Origin: Melieria omissa
Lineage: Eukaryota; Arthropoda; Insecta; Diptera; Ulidiidae
Assembly (NCBI GenBank): GCA_963971225.1
Contig: OZ020270.1
Span: 14,123,817 to 14,187,816 of the forward strand
DNA: 64,000 bases
Direction of reading: 5' to 3'
Positions 10,920 to 21,390 of the stretch are shown here, one piece after another. A model generated the notes under the pieces. It made no database searches, was not told where the DNA came from, and worked only from the letters and a program-made list of their open reading frames with translations. Each line of letters opens with the position of its first letter. Position 1 is the first letter of the stretch. Position numbers and translations under genes: made by a program.

Positions 10920-11526
10920 TAGGGTGTTTTTTTTTAGAGGTTTGTTTTTCGAATAGAGATAAAACTGGCATTTTGTGGTCAAATCTGGCAACTCTAATGT
11001 CATTTATGTTCAGTTTGGTTTGCCATTTCATCATGAACAGGTTGACAAAAGAACAACGCTTGCAAATCGTGCAAATTTATTTCGAAAATAATGGTTCAGT
11101 TCGCGAAGTTTACCGCAAGCGTCCATTTTATGGTCGACATAATCGTCCATCAGAGCAATTAATTCGGTTAACCGTGGGTCGTTTTCGCACTACGTTTACT
11201 CTATGTGATAATACGCATCCGCAGAGACGTCGAACAGTGCGCACCGAAGAAACAATTGCCGCTGTAGAGCAAAATGTTGAAGAGGACCCGAATGAATGGA
11301 TTCGCCACCGTGCACAGCAATTGGAGCTTTGTCAAAGTGGTTGAAAATTGGACCTGTAGAATTGGCTTTATTCGAGCCAGCCGCGGCGGCCACATGCCCG
11401 AAATCATATTTAAACATTAATGGCATAAAATTATCCTTCCAATAAAGCCAAATTGATGGACATTAAAACGATTTTTTTGTGTTTTATTTCAATTCGAAGT
11501 TCTATACCTCTAAAAAAAACACCCTA
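10920..11526 (+). mobile_element. Short IS630/Tc1/mariner-type element, copy A
   Basis: About 605 bases with ends AGGGTGTTTTTTTT.AGAGGT in inverted orientation and TA at both junctions. Copies C (21391-21995) and B (14942-15342, partial) are nearly identical. The element is inserted in the 3' part of the I-clade LINE. It contains one ORF (11033-11344) and no catalytic domain, so it is non-autonomous. Confidence 0.85.
11033..11344 (+). CDS. Truncated transposase: DUF4817-type helix-turn-helix only (copy A)
   Basis: From the ATG at 11033 the 103-residue product begins MNRLTKEQRLQIVQIYFENN, a pattern of the DUF4817 helix-turn-helix at the N terminus of a Tc1/mariner-like transposase group. A second helical region (ETIAAVEQNVEEDP) follows. 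The frame then ends a few codons into sequence that in full-length relatives would continue toward the DDE domain; that domain has been deleted and 3' untranslated sequence follows. The identical ORF in copy C argues for recent spread. A DNA-binding-only protein could act as a repressor of the full transposase, but that is inference. Confidence 0.7.
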   Translation: MNRLTKEQRLQIVQIYFENNGSVREVYRKRPFYGRHNRPSEQLIRLTVGRFRTTFTLCDNTHPQRRRTVRTEETIAAVEQNVEEDPNEWIRHRAQQLELCQSG

Positions 11527-14500
11527 TAGTTGCAAAAGTGACACATTGGTCGTTGGTTACCGGAAAAGAGGTATTCATGTGTAAGGCGGGTGTGCCCGAT
11601 GCGTAGTCTGACAAAGGCTTTGATTTCGGTGCAAGAGCAGTTGGTAGGGTACTGGGTATTGTTTACTTTTGTATAATGGTGGTTAAGGCTGGACCAGTCA
11701 AGTTCTTGTTCCTCACTAATAAGTCGCGCTATTTCTTTGTATACGTCAGTTTTTGCAAATGTAGGGAAGAGCAGTAATGGTTGTCTTGATGCCAACTTAG
11801 CCCCTTTGTCCGCCAGTTCATTACCTGCGATGCCTGTATGACCGGGGATCCACATCAGTTTAATTTTGGATGCGTTTTCGATTAACAGATCTCTTATTGT
11901 TGAGATGATGCTGTCATCGTTAAGCATGTTGCGAACTGCGTTGATGGTTGATTTGCTATCCGAGCAAATGATATATCTGTTTTTTGATTTTGCCGCGAAA
12001 GATACCGCTTGTTGCACTGCTAGGGCTTCAGCTGTGAATACAGAGCATGGATGTGTAGCTATTCCATTTATTATTACAGCGCCACAGCTGTCGACAGTAG
12101 CAAACGACGTAACGTGAGTGGATTTTGATGCCTCTGTGTATATGGACTTCCAGCTCTTTGTAGACAGTGGGTTTATCGCTTCTAAAAATATTTGTTTGAA
12201 TTGTGCGGGGCATGTGCCTTTTTTGGTATGTTGTTCTAATTGTTCTAGAAACGAATTCTCGGTTAGCAACCACGGTGGAGATTTTGGTGTTTTAATGTAC
12301 AGAGGTTTATGCGCAAGTCCGTACAATTTTGCGTAGCCTATGCACCTGCTGATTGCGGATTGGTGACTTAACTGTCGTTTGTGCTTTGACGCTTTTGCAA
12401 TCGTGTCCCATAACATTTTATTGCGGCATTGGAATAGTTTTGGGATCAGCTTAAGGGTGTTGTGTTTAAGACGTTGTTCGATAGTAGGAAGGCCAGCCCC
12501 TGCTAATATATACTTTACTGGAGACGTCCGAAACGCGCGAATACTACGCCGAACTGCTGCGTGATATGGGCCAAGTAAAGTATTTACAATACTTTTCGCG
12601 CAATATCCGTAAATAATAAGGCCATAATCGATTAAAAACAAAATTAGTGCTTTACAAACGTTTGTGAGTGTTTTGATGTGAATATAGCTATGTTTACATG
12701 ATAGGTACTTAATGATGTTCAACCTTGAATTAATATTTCTTTTTAAATACAATACATGTTCTTTAAAGGTTAATTTTGAGTCAAAAATTAGACCTAAGAT
12801 TTTTAGTGATTTCACATTTTTTATATTAACATAGTTAATTGTAATATTTAAGTTTGTAAATCTTAATTTTTTACATATGTGGAAAGTTTTACATTTTTCG
12901 TAAGACAGCCGAGTACCTAAGGTTGCCGACCAGTCTGACAAGTCCTTTAAAATGTTTTGAAATAAGTTATTGACAACAGTAAGATTTTGAATTTTAGTAA
13001 ATATCACTACGTCGTCTGCGTATACAATGTGTTTTATCTGTTTATATGGAGATATTATGTTACTAATTGTGTTGAAGGCAATAATAAATAGGATAACGGA
13101 GAGTGGTGATCCTTGCGGTATACCATTGTATAGATAATGTTTATTTGAAAATGAATTATTGATTCTAACTCGAACAGTTCTATTTGATAAAAAGAATTTT
13201 ATGAAGTTAAATATTTTTCTGCCCACTTTCCACTTTGCCATTTGTTGTAATATGACATGAGCTCCGACCCTATCGAAGGCTTTTTCATAATCAAGGCTGA
13301 GCACTGACACGTGGTTTTTTGTAGAGACCGCGCCTTTAACAAAATGTTCGAAGTATAATAGTGCATCCATAGTGCCGTGGCCTTTTTTGAATGCAACCTG
13401 GTTTTGGCTGATTAGGTTATATTTTAACATAAACCACATTAGGCGTCTAGCAACAATTTTTTCTAGTACTTTTCCGGTACACGGCAGTAAAGATATTGGG
13501 CGATACCCAGAAATGTCAGTGCTCGGCTTGTTGGGTTTAGGGATAGCGATGACTGTTGCCATTTTCCATATTGTCGGGTATACACCGCGGTCAAAAATTA
13601 GATTGTATAGATATAGCAACCTTGTTACCAACAGTGGTGGAAGGTGGTTAAGCATAGGATACGAAATGCGATCTGATCCTGGTGTTTTACCGCTCATCTG
13701 GGAAATTACAGACAAGAATTCAATTTTGGTGATTGGGGTATCTAATTGTCTTGCTTGTTTGGACGGGTTGGAGTTCTGATAGATACTATTTAGTGTTGAG
13801 GCTTTTTCGGTAACAAATGATGGGTGAAAGTTTGAGTCATGGGAATATTGTGACCAGCTCTGTGCAAAGTTAGTCGTTATCTCGGCGGCACTTGTGATGG
13901 TTTTGCCATCTGAGCAGATGAGGTTAATAGTAGGCTGTTTGTATGTCCCTGCAAGGAGGTTTAAGGAGGACCAAATTTTTGATATGCTCATTGAAGGGTT
14001 TATTTTTTCTGTAAATTTTGATAACTTTTCTCTTTTGGCTTCTTTTGAATGCTTTCTAAAAATTGAATTAGCTTTCTTATAAGCAATGCGATTTTCAATC
14101 GTTTGGTTGCGTTTGAATGCTCTCCAGCTGCTTTGTTTGTCTAATCTTAGTTTGTTTAACATGGCGCTCCACCAGGGCACAAAGTTTTTAAACTGACGTT
14201 TGGCACTTTGCGGGATGGATAAGTGCGCTGCTGTGCGGAGTATTTTATGGAAGTTTGACGTCTCTTTGTGGACGTTATTGGAAACTGGAAAAGTGAGGTG
14301 AAGTTTTTCGGAGGAGGTGAAAAAGTTTGCCCATTTCGCTTTATCTGTTTGAAATTTAGGTTGAGACGTTGCAGGGGTTTTGCTGTGGCAGAGGATTAAT
14401 TCGAGTAAGATTGGAAAATGGTCACTGCCATGCAAATCATTTAAAACTTTCCAGGTAATTTTTGGGGCAAAGGCAGAGGAACATAGGCTGATGTCAATAC

Positions 14501-14941
14501 ATGTCAGTGTCTGGTGAGTGGAAAAATGGGTGGGTGAACCGTCATTCAAAATGTTTAGATCGCTGGAGAGAATACAGTCTTCTATAATTACACCTCTGGG
14601 GTTAGTGGAGGTGGAGCCCCAGAGGGGGCTCCATGCATTGACATCTCCTAGCAAGATAATGGGTGTCGGAAATTGTTTAGTGATAGAAATAATGTCGTTG
14701 GAGGAAAAGCTTGGTTGAGGAGGTATGTATAGGGAGATAACGGTGAGTTTACAACCAAGGTTTATTTCAATAGCTATGCATGACAGTTTTGAAGTAATTT
14801 GCATTTTCTTATGTGTAATATCTTTTCTTATCAGGACGCCGACACCCTGTTTACTACTATTATTTTGTGGCAAATTGGAAAAGTAACCTATGTTGTTTTT
14901 GGAAGTGGTTGGGATTGTTGCGTATGGAATGTGAGTGAGAG
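11527..14941 (-). CDS. I-clade LINE ORF2 (endonuclease-RT-RNase H), both ends missing
   Basis: One open frame of ~1,140 residues. It holds the C-terminal part of an APE-type endonuclease (LLGDVNAW ~98-105, GSDHFPI ~173-179). The RT follows (SGYRPISLLP ~478-487, FDRV ~556, GIPQGSPLS ~608, YADDVVIF ~642-649). An RNase H comes last, with the expected acidic positions at TEAS ~936, AEAL ~972, SDSKS ~996 and ELADKGA ~1043. The first RNase H acid is Glu where Asp is usual. An RNase H after RT fits the I clade. The N-terminal endonuclease third is absent: the frame starts inside a fusion with small element copy B and has no true ATG. At the other end copy A interrupts it after a C-x2-H..C-like motif. 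The long open frame suggests a fairly young insertion, but it cannot be functional without the missing endonuclease part. Confidence 0.88.
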
Positions 14942-15342
14942 ACAAAGCTCCAATTGCTGTGCACGGTGGCGAATCGATTCATTCGGGTCCTCTTCAACAT
15001 TTTGCTCTACAGCGGCAATTGTTTCTTCGGTGCGCACTGTTCGACGTCTCTGCGGATGCGTATTATCACATAGAGTAAACGTAGTGCGAAAACGACCCAT
15101 GGTTAACCGAATTAATTGCTCTGATGGACGATTATGTCGACCATGAAATGGAAACTTCGCGAACTGAACCATTATTTTCGAAATAAATTTGCACGATTTG
15201 CAAGCGTTGTTCTTTTGTCAACCTGTTCATGATGAAATGGCGAACCAAACTGAACATAAATGACATTCGAGTTGCCAGATTTGATCACAAAATGCCAGTT
15301 TTATCTCTATTCTAAAAACAAACCTCTAAAAAAAACACCCTA
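14942..15342 (-). mobile_element. Short Tc1/mariner-type element, copy B (5' half only)
   Basis: On the minus strand it starts with the same AGGGTGTTTTTTTT end (CCCTA at 15338-15342), runs through the same HTH-coding region, and stops abruptly at GGAGCTTTGTC, where LINE ORF2 sequence begins. Its 3' half and the start of LINE ORF2 are both missing, so one deletion probably removed both after insertion. Its HTH ORF has small differences from copies A and C, including loss of a few codons near YRKR. Confidence 0.8.
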
Positions 15343-15448
15343 TACATAAGAAAAGCAAGAGAATGAAGAGCGGGGCAATTTAAGAAAGAGCATGTTGAAC
15401 AATATGTACATATGTATACTGCGTATGTACTATATCAAGGTATAGTGA

Positions 15449-15778
15449 ATAATAATTAATTGATTGGCACGACAGCCCGCTTACGCGAGACTAAGGCCTA
15501 GCTTCACGCAACCACCCGTGTTGTGCGTGTGAATTTGTACGCGGGTGGAAGGGACCTACAGTTTTATGCCGGTTCCGAACGGCAGGTTGGGAACTTTTTC
15601 ATAGGCAATTTTTACTCTCAGAGGTTTGCCATTTCCAGCTGAGAGGACAGCCACCGAAAGAGAAAACGAGTTTCCCGTTATTTTTTTTAGGTGTTTACTA
15701 CATGCAGTATTCGATCTTGCGTCGCTCTGCATGCGACTCGGTGGACCGCGCACTAACCAACTGAGCCACGGCGGCTGC
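15449..15778 (-). mobile_element. tRNA-derived SINE, copy 2
   Basis: A 330-base copy of the SINE, in reverse orientation, between the LINE ORF1 and ORF2 remnants. A 13-base direct repeat CAAGGTATAGTGA flanks it (15436-15448 and 15779-15791), which sets the ends and proves insertion by target-primed reverse transcription. The A- and B-box regions are recognisable near 15740-15770 and 15715. Confidence 0.9.
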
Positions 15779-15817
15779 CAAGGTATAGTGACATGAGTAA
15801 ATTAGAGAGGACGAGAA

Positions 15818-16995
15818 CTATGATTCATCTGATGAATCTGATAAGTCTGAGAGGTTATGGTGTGAGATTGTAGGGTTAGGAGTAGGTAAAGGGAGCTTTT
15901 TTGATGTGAATACAGGGTGGTTTGAAGTTGGCTTTGTTGAGGAAGATGGGGCTAGATTATTGTTTGATATCGGGTGAGTTTGAGTTGACGTTGTTGGAGT
16001 AGATAAGACTGGTGTTTGTTTAGGATTAGAACTTCTTCCTGACGGATTTATGCTTTTAGGTGGTTGGATAGTATGTGCTGTGTTAGTTGTTTTATACACT
16101 TGTAAATTGGTTTGACTTATTGGTGGGGTGGTTGTGTCGCTAACAGTGGACGCGTAGGTTTTGGATTGTGGTGAATTTTTATGCTGAGAGTTGTAGATAT
16201 TTTTGGCTTCATTAAGGGGGCATTTAAGCTTTGTTTTGATTTGGAGAATTTCTTTTTGTTCAGCGTAATTCTTGCAATCTTTAGCGGAGGCGGGGTGCTC
16301 CCCGGCGCAGTTAGCGCAACGTGTGCGGGTACAAGGAATAGGGAGGTGCGGAGTAAGGTTGCAGTTAACGCAAGAAGCAGGGTTTTGGCAGTGTTTCATT
16401 GTGTGACCCAGCAGCTGACACGAATTGCTGCGCATTGGTTTCGGATAATACTCGCGCACTTTTACTTTGTACCAAGACACTTCGATGCTTGAGGGAATAT
16501 GGTAGCGGTCGAAAGTTACCAGTATAACTCCGCTGGGTTGTTTTTTACCATCGATGAATTTTTGAAATTTATAGATTGCAACCACGCCTTGTGATTTGAG
16601 TTCTTCGACTATTTCGTTATCATCGATATTGTTAAGAAATGGAGCATAGATTGTGCCCTTTGTAAAGTTTAAGGTTTTGTGAAGTGTGAAATTGACGTCA
16701 CCGATGCCAATGAGAGACTTGGAAGATAGGAATTTGCCAGCAGTGGTGTTGTTGCTCACTAACAGCAAAAGATTCCCATCACGCAGCGGTTTAATGGAAG
16801 TGATATCTTTGCTTATGTTTTGAAGCGCTTTGTCGAAGCAGCAACGATGAATTTTGGATTAACAGTTGTCTTTTCTGGGAGTAATGGAAAGTCTGTTGGA
16901 AGTTCTTTTAGTCTCTTTTTTCGTTTTGCTTTCGGACTGCTGTCTAGCAGTGCGAAGCGGTTTTGTCCCACGAGGGGAGGGGGCCCGGAGGCCAT
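15818..16995 (-). pseudogene. I-clade LINE ORF1 (Gag-like nucleic-acid-binding protein), frameshifted
   Basis: ORF1 opens at the ATG at 16995 (MASGPPPLVGQNRFALLDSS) and runs to ~16820, then continues in another frame to a stop at 15818. Residues after the shift include an RRM-like region and Cys/His knuckles (SCQLLGHTMKHC, CVNC, CANCAGEHPASAKDC), then a Ser/Thr/Pro-rich tail ending SDLSDSSDES. The zinc-knuckle arrangement fits I-element ORF1 proteins, which coat LINE RNA. A one-base shift around 16815-16835 breaks it. It lies upstream of, and in the same direction as, ORF2; the SINE and copy B separate them. Confidence 0.8.
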
Positions 16996-17235
16996 GTTCT
17001 AATTTTATTTGATATTAGTCAATTTAATTGAAATAATTACCAAGTGTGAATAAGAAAGCTTAGTTTTATGAAAATAAGATTGATAATATTACTAATAACG
17101 TGATAGGAGAACAATCACGATTTAATCACACGCTCGAAACACTGCGGAGGTAAGTAATCACAATACGCACGTCTGAATTCCACGAGGTATAGTCGGTGAC
17201 TGTGGTGGGACATTAAAATGGAAACTAATAATAAT
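16996..17235 (-). other. Probable 5' leader of the I-clade LINE
   Basis: The bases upstream of the ORF1 ATG on the minus strand carry no other recognisable feature and likely hold the LINE 5' untranslated region. I could not find the 5' end or a matching target duplication. Confidence 0.4.
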
Positions 17236-17566
17236 TAATTTTTTAATTGATTGGCACGACAGCCCGCTTACGCGAGACTAAGGCCTAGCTTCCCGCAACC
17301 ACCCGTGTTGTGCGTGTGAACTTTGTACGCGGGTGGAAGGGACCTACAGTGTTATGCCGGTTCCGAACGGCAGGTTGGGAGCTTTTTCATAGGCAATTTT
17401 TACTCTCAGAGGTTTGCCATTTCCAGCTGAGAGGACAGCCACCGAAAGAGAAAACGAGTTTCCCGTTATTTTTTTTAGGTGTTACTACATGCAGAATTCG
17501 AACTAGCGTCGCTCTGCATGCGACTCGCTTGGACTGCGCACCAACCAACTGAGCCACGGCGCACAG
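17236..17566 (-). mobile_element. tRNA-derived SINE, copy 3
   Basis: Third copy of the same SINE, reverse orientation. It matches copy 2 through the ACGCGGGTGGAAGGGACCTA region and the tRNA-like head, but its head is a few bases shorter (ends near GAGCCACGGCG). I see no clear target duplication. Confidence 0.85.
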
Positions 17567-18380
17567 TGTCGCGGGTGTGGCCAAAAATGGTAAAAATCAA
17601 TGTTAAAAAATGACTAAAATGAATAAGACAATCGACAGATAATATATCAGCTCAGAAAAATCCATTATCGGATCTTCAATATCCTACTCCGTTCCATTTT
17701 TATGTAGCTTCAAAGTTGACGTTAAAAAATAAGCATTCGTTCTAAGTTCGTGGGTAATTCTTTATACTGAATGAAAAATCAAATAAAAATATAATTTATA
17801 TACTAATATAGTCGTGTTATATATTAAATAAAACTTTGGAATTTTTCCTGTATGACAGTACTATTTTTTGGTTTGTGCTTTGAAATAACTGTGAAATCCC
17901 CTTACATTGAAAAATTACGTTTTTTGACTTGCTTCTAACAAAGAACCAAAAGTTTGGTGAAAAAAAGTTTAAAAAACGTCAAAAAACACTTTTGTAGTTC
18001 CAACCTTAAAGTACTCAAAAAAGTATGTATTAACATAATCCGGAGTAATTTTTTGCCTTTAAGTGCCTATTTGGCTGTTATTCGCATTTTTCTAGTGACG
18101 CCTCCACTAAAAATACGTGATTTCTTCGAGGTGTGGCGTAAAGCTGAAGCCAAAAATCGGTTAACAAAACTTGAACTTCTTACAAAATTACTTAAAAATA
18201 AGACGGGTGTTGATGTAAATCATGAACAAAAGCAAAGTTTGCGTCCCCACTTCAACATTTACTTTTTGCAGTGGCACCTACAGTCAAAAAATTTGATTTT
18301 TTCGAAGTATGGCTTCCGACGTTCAATGAAAGTAGTGACAAAGCAGCTGCTGAAATGATGAGCTGCATAAAGAACAAGGT
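17567..18380. other. Unassigned sequence; weak ORF and a short internal repeat
   Basis: AT-rich. A 134-codon open frame (17954-18358) has no recognisable motif. Two related ~40-base segments near 18092 and 18262 (both with TTCGA.GT.TGGC) suggest a decayed repeat. I do not call a gene here. Confidence 0.4.
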
Positions 18381-18927
18381 TGGCACATTGATCGTATCAT
18401 CAAAAGTAGGCAGAATGCCACGCCCACTTTAAAAATCTAAACATTTATAACAAAATATGATATCACAAGCTGAAAAAATTAAACATGAATTCATAAAGGA
18501 AAAGTTTTGGCCACTTTATATATATGTTCCAGCTGCCACGCCCACTTTAAGGTTTTAGAAAGCTTACCAATTAAAATTACATCGTGGAACGAGTATCGTA
18601 AACTGCCTTCTAAAAATACAGTTTTAGTTGTAGTAAAATACGAATATTTGTGAAAGTGGGCGTGGCAGGCTGCCCATTTTTAGTGTGCACTTTTATGTCA
18701 TTATTTTAAGCTCAAATACAAAATTTCATAATTCTATCACTAATATTAAGAAAATTATTTCAATATTAAAGTTCCTTTCGTATGGGAGGTGGGCGTGGCA
18801 GTGGTCCAATTTTAATGATTTTTTGCAAATTTCTTAATTTCTGCCACAAAAACATTCTCACCAAGTTTCATCGAAATAGGACAACGCTAAGTATTTTTGG
18901 CCACGGCTTATATGGGATCGCGACACT
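18381..18927. repeat. Decayed GCCACGCCC-rich dispersed repeat
   Basis: Several blocks contain the words GCCACGCCCACTTT or GGGCGTGGCA, together with text such as CAAGTTTCATCGAAATAGGAC. The same words recur in the Helitron-like stretches at 21090-24180 and 30450-31350, though the blocks here differ in detail. This sequence runs right up to the truncated start of the DUF8207-type ORF, so it may mark the left break of the Polinton. Confidence 0.5.
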
Positions 18928-19656
18928 GTGCGGCGGCTGGCCGTGGAAACTAGTACACCGAAAAAAATAAATAAAATTAACAACGATAATAATGGTAGTT
19001 TTCTTCCCACTAATTTTACCAACGATGACTCCAGCGACCTTTATAATACCATCAATAGGGAGGACTCTAAATTGAATATAAATTTATCAGTGTTGAAACA
19101 AGATAACAAATTAGATCATTTATACGGACCACATAAAACAGCAAATGGTGTATGGATGTTTGGTAATGCACCTATACAAGTAACTGATGATGATAAAATA
19201 ATAATTGGAACACAAAGATGGTTACTTACTCCAGGGCTATTCCAATTGCTATTTCACAAAAAACCACAAAATTATGATGAGGTAGAACTAAAGATCTATA
19301 AAGATATTTTACAAACAACAAATGCACATAAACGTGATTTCGATGTGAAGGAGCAAATTAAAGGAACACGAGCATATAAATATACAAGTATTATAAAGAA
19401 ACTGTTTAGTAATGAAAATACTATAAAACGAACAACATCGCTACCTCAACAACAACAACAACATCATCATAAACAAGGCGGTGGATTAATGCAATTAAAT
19501 ACGCATAAAACAAATTATATCTACTGGGACGACCCAAAAGAGATGGTTGTTCGCTTACGTCTTTTAATTTCATCACAAACAGCTGGACATAACAATCATA
19601 ATAATGAAATTGTTTCAATTATCGAGGAACTGAAGGAAGCTGATATTATAGAATAA
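18928..19656 (+). CDS. Polinton DUF8207-type protein (start uncertain)
   Basis: From about residue 60 the product matches the DUF8207 pattern of Polinton-associated proteins as I recall it: HLYGPH...GVWMFGNAPIQV, then LTPGLFQLLFHKKP, KRDFD, RAYKYTSII and finally IYWDDPKEMVVRLRLLISS with HNNEIVSIIEELKEADII. A Gln/His-rich insert lies at ~175-190. Its role is unknown to me; it usually lies in Polinton structural-gene clusters. The open frame begins in the GCCACGCCC-type repeat, so the true N terminus is probably lost. The next ORF starts 17 bases after its stop and the integrase follows with overlap, which suggests one transcription unit. Confidence 0.7.
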   Translation: MRRLAVETSTPKKINKINNDNNGSFLPTNFTNDDSSDLYNTINREDSKLNINLSVLKQDNKLDHLYGPHKTANGVWMFGNAPIQVTDDDKIIIGTQRWLLTPGLFQLLFHKKPQNYDEVELKIYKDILQTTNAHKRDFDVKEQIKGTRAYKYTSIIKKLFSNENTIKRTTSLPQQQQQHHHKQGGGLMQLNTHKTNYIYWDDPKEMVVRLRLLISSQTAGHNNHNNEIVSIIEELKEADIIE

Positions 19657-19672
19657 ACAATTGAATATTAAA

Positions 19673-20101
19673 ATGAGTGTTGATAAGTTTGGCCACTATT
19701 CCAATGTTCGAATGGGTGAGAAGAAAAAACAATTGAAGAAAAGTGTAATGGAAACTTGTGGCATAACAGTCGATCGCGATAAGAATATAAACTTTAGTTT
19801 GAAACGCTTGAAAAACGTTGGTGAGCCCATAGCTGATACAGATGGTGTGTCGAGCAATTTCGTTACTAAGACCATACATGAGAATCAAACTGAACTTAAT
19901 GAAAAACTAGAAAAACATAAGGAATATAATGAGAAAGAGGTGGAAAACCTTTATGAAAAACTTAAATCGGTACAAACTTACATAGATGATAATATTAAGG
20001 AGTGTATAAAGCATTTTGATTCACGTTTGGATGGTATAGAAAAATACCTATTTGATGAACTTATACAAAATAAAAAAGTTAAAAATATAAATAATGAGTA
20101 A
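19673..20101 (+). CDS. Small Polinton protein with coiled coil
   Basis: A 142-residue protein from the ATG at 19673 (MSVDKFGHYSN). The N half is basic (KKKQLKKS); the C half is charged and heptad-like (NEKLEKHKEYNEKEVENLYE), with predicted coiled-coil character. I recognise it only by its place between the DUF8207-type gene and integrase; no function is known to me. Its stop overlaps the integrase start: ATGAGTAA at 20094-20101 contains the integrase ATG and this TAA. Confidence 0.6.
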   Translation: MSVDKFGHYSNVRMGEKKKQLKKSVMETCGITVDRDKNINFSLKRLKNVGEPIADTDGVSSNFVTKTIHENQTELNEKLEKHKEYNEKEVENLYEKLKSVQTYIDDNIKECIKHFDSRLDGIEKYLFDELIQNKKVKNINNE

Positions 20102-20951
20102 AAGGGTGATCGTGGAAGAGCTGCATAAGCCGGCCCGACGTAATTTTTTACGACGTAAAGTCATAACAAAGGGTATTGATGACCTCTGGCAAGCTGATTT
20201 GGTAGAAATGGGTGCTTATTCAAAGTACAATAATGGATACCGCTATTTGCTAACAATCATAGACACGTTTTCAAAATTTGCTTGGGCTGTACAGCTAAAG
20301 CAATGAAATATATATTTATCGCTGATAGTGGTGGCGGTGGTGCACGTATACCAAAGAACTTACAAACTGACGATGGAAAAGAGTTCTTCAATAAGGAATT
20401 TCACAATCTTATGCAACAACGTAATATTAATCATTACTCAACATACAGCGTGTTTGTCGATTGTCGAACGTTTCAATAGAACATTAAAGGGAATGATGTG
20501 GAAAAAGTTTAGCTTACGTGGTTCATACAAATGGATTGATGTATATAAAGGCTTACTCGATGCATACAACAACAAATTTCATAGAACAATAAAAATGGCC
20601 CCGAACAAAGTTAAACCATCAAATGAGCAAGCACTTTTAAGAACTGCCTACAATAGTTATAAGATTTTTTTGAGACCTAAATTTCATGTTGGTGACCATG
20701 TACGCATAAGTAAATACAAACATGTTTTCGATAAGGGCTATACACCAAATTGGACAACGGAAATTTTTCAAATTCAGCATGTTCAAAACACACATCCGGT
20801 CACATATATTTTAGAAGATTATCTGGGCAATCCAGTTAAAGGCGGTTTCTATGAATATGAATTATTAAAAACTCGCTATCCCAATGTGTATTTAGTAGAG
20901 AAAATACTTAAAACTGAAAATGATAAAGCTTTTGTTATGATAAATGGCTAG
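20094..20951 (+). pseudogene. int: Polinton retroviral-type integrase (frameshifted)
   Basis: The DDE triad regions are all present: first Asp in DDLWQADLVEM, second in LQTDDGKEFF, Glu in IVERFNRTLKG. They lie in three frames: 20094-20306, ~20300-20479 and ~20460-20951, so at least two indels break the gene, near 20290 and 20460. The C-terminal part has an SH3-like/chromo-type stretch (FHVGDHVRISKYKHVFDKG). This enzyme joins Polinton ends to target DNA. The frameshift positions fall inside the catalytic core, so no active enzyme is made from this copy. Confidence 0.85.
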
Positions 20952-21089
20952 GATTCTCTAAAGACCATAACTCTTGGATTAATAAAAATGAAATATTATA
21001 ATAACCTATACTTGTAAATATTTATGTATGTATGTATGTGTATGCGAAAAGAAATAAATAAAAAATAAATGTAATATCTATATACATAC
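20952..21089 (+). other. Downstream flank of the Polinton integrase
   Basis: AT-rich, with several AATAAA motifs (for example near 21050-21070) that could serve as poly(A) signals for the cassette. It ends where the Helitron-like repeat starts. Confidence 0.4.
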
Positions 21090-21390
21090 TAGCTGACCCC
21101 GCGAACTTTGTCTCGCACGACATTTGTTGTTTTTTTATCTATGGCGATGCAAATTGACGAAGAAAACCAACTGAAGGAAGAGGAGGAGCTACTGATTAAC
21201 GCAATCAAGGCCCACAAATAAACAATGTTGCTGTTAAGTTTCAGTAAAGAAATGGACTGCGCTTGAACCGGATTTAAATTATATGGGCGGTGCCATGCCC
21301 TCTTATTCAATGCCTGCCCCTTATTCAATGCCCTCTGTCAAAAGAAAAAATGGTAGGTCCGTACTAAGTTTCATTGCTGAGCGACTTATA

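Noticed and set aside
17954..18358. 134-codon ORF in unassigned sequence
   Set aside because: No recognisable motif, lies in AT-rich DNA with a decayed internal repeat; kept only as part of an unassigned stretch.
18928..18990. Start of the DUF8207-type protein at 18928
   Set aside because: The first codons lie in GCCACGCCC-type repeat sequence; the real N terminus is probably missing.
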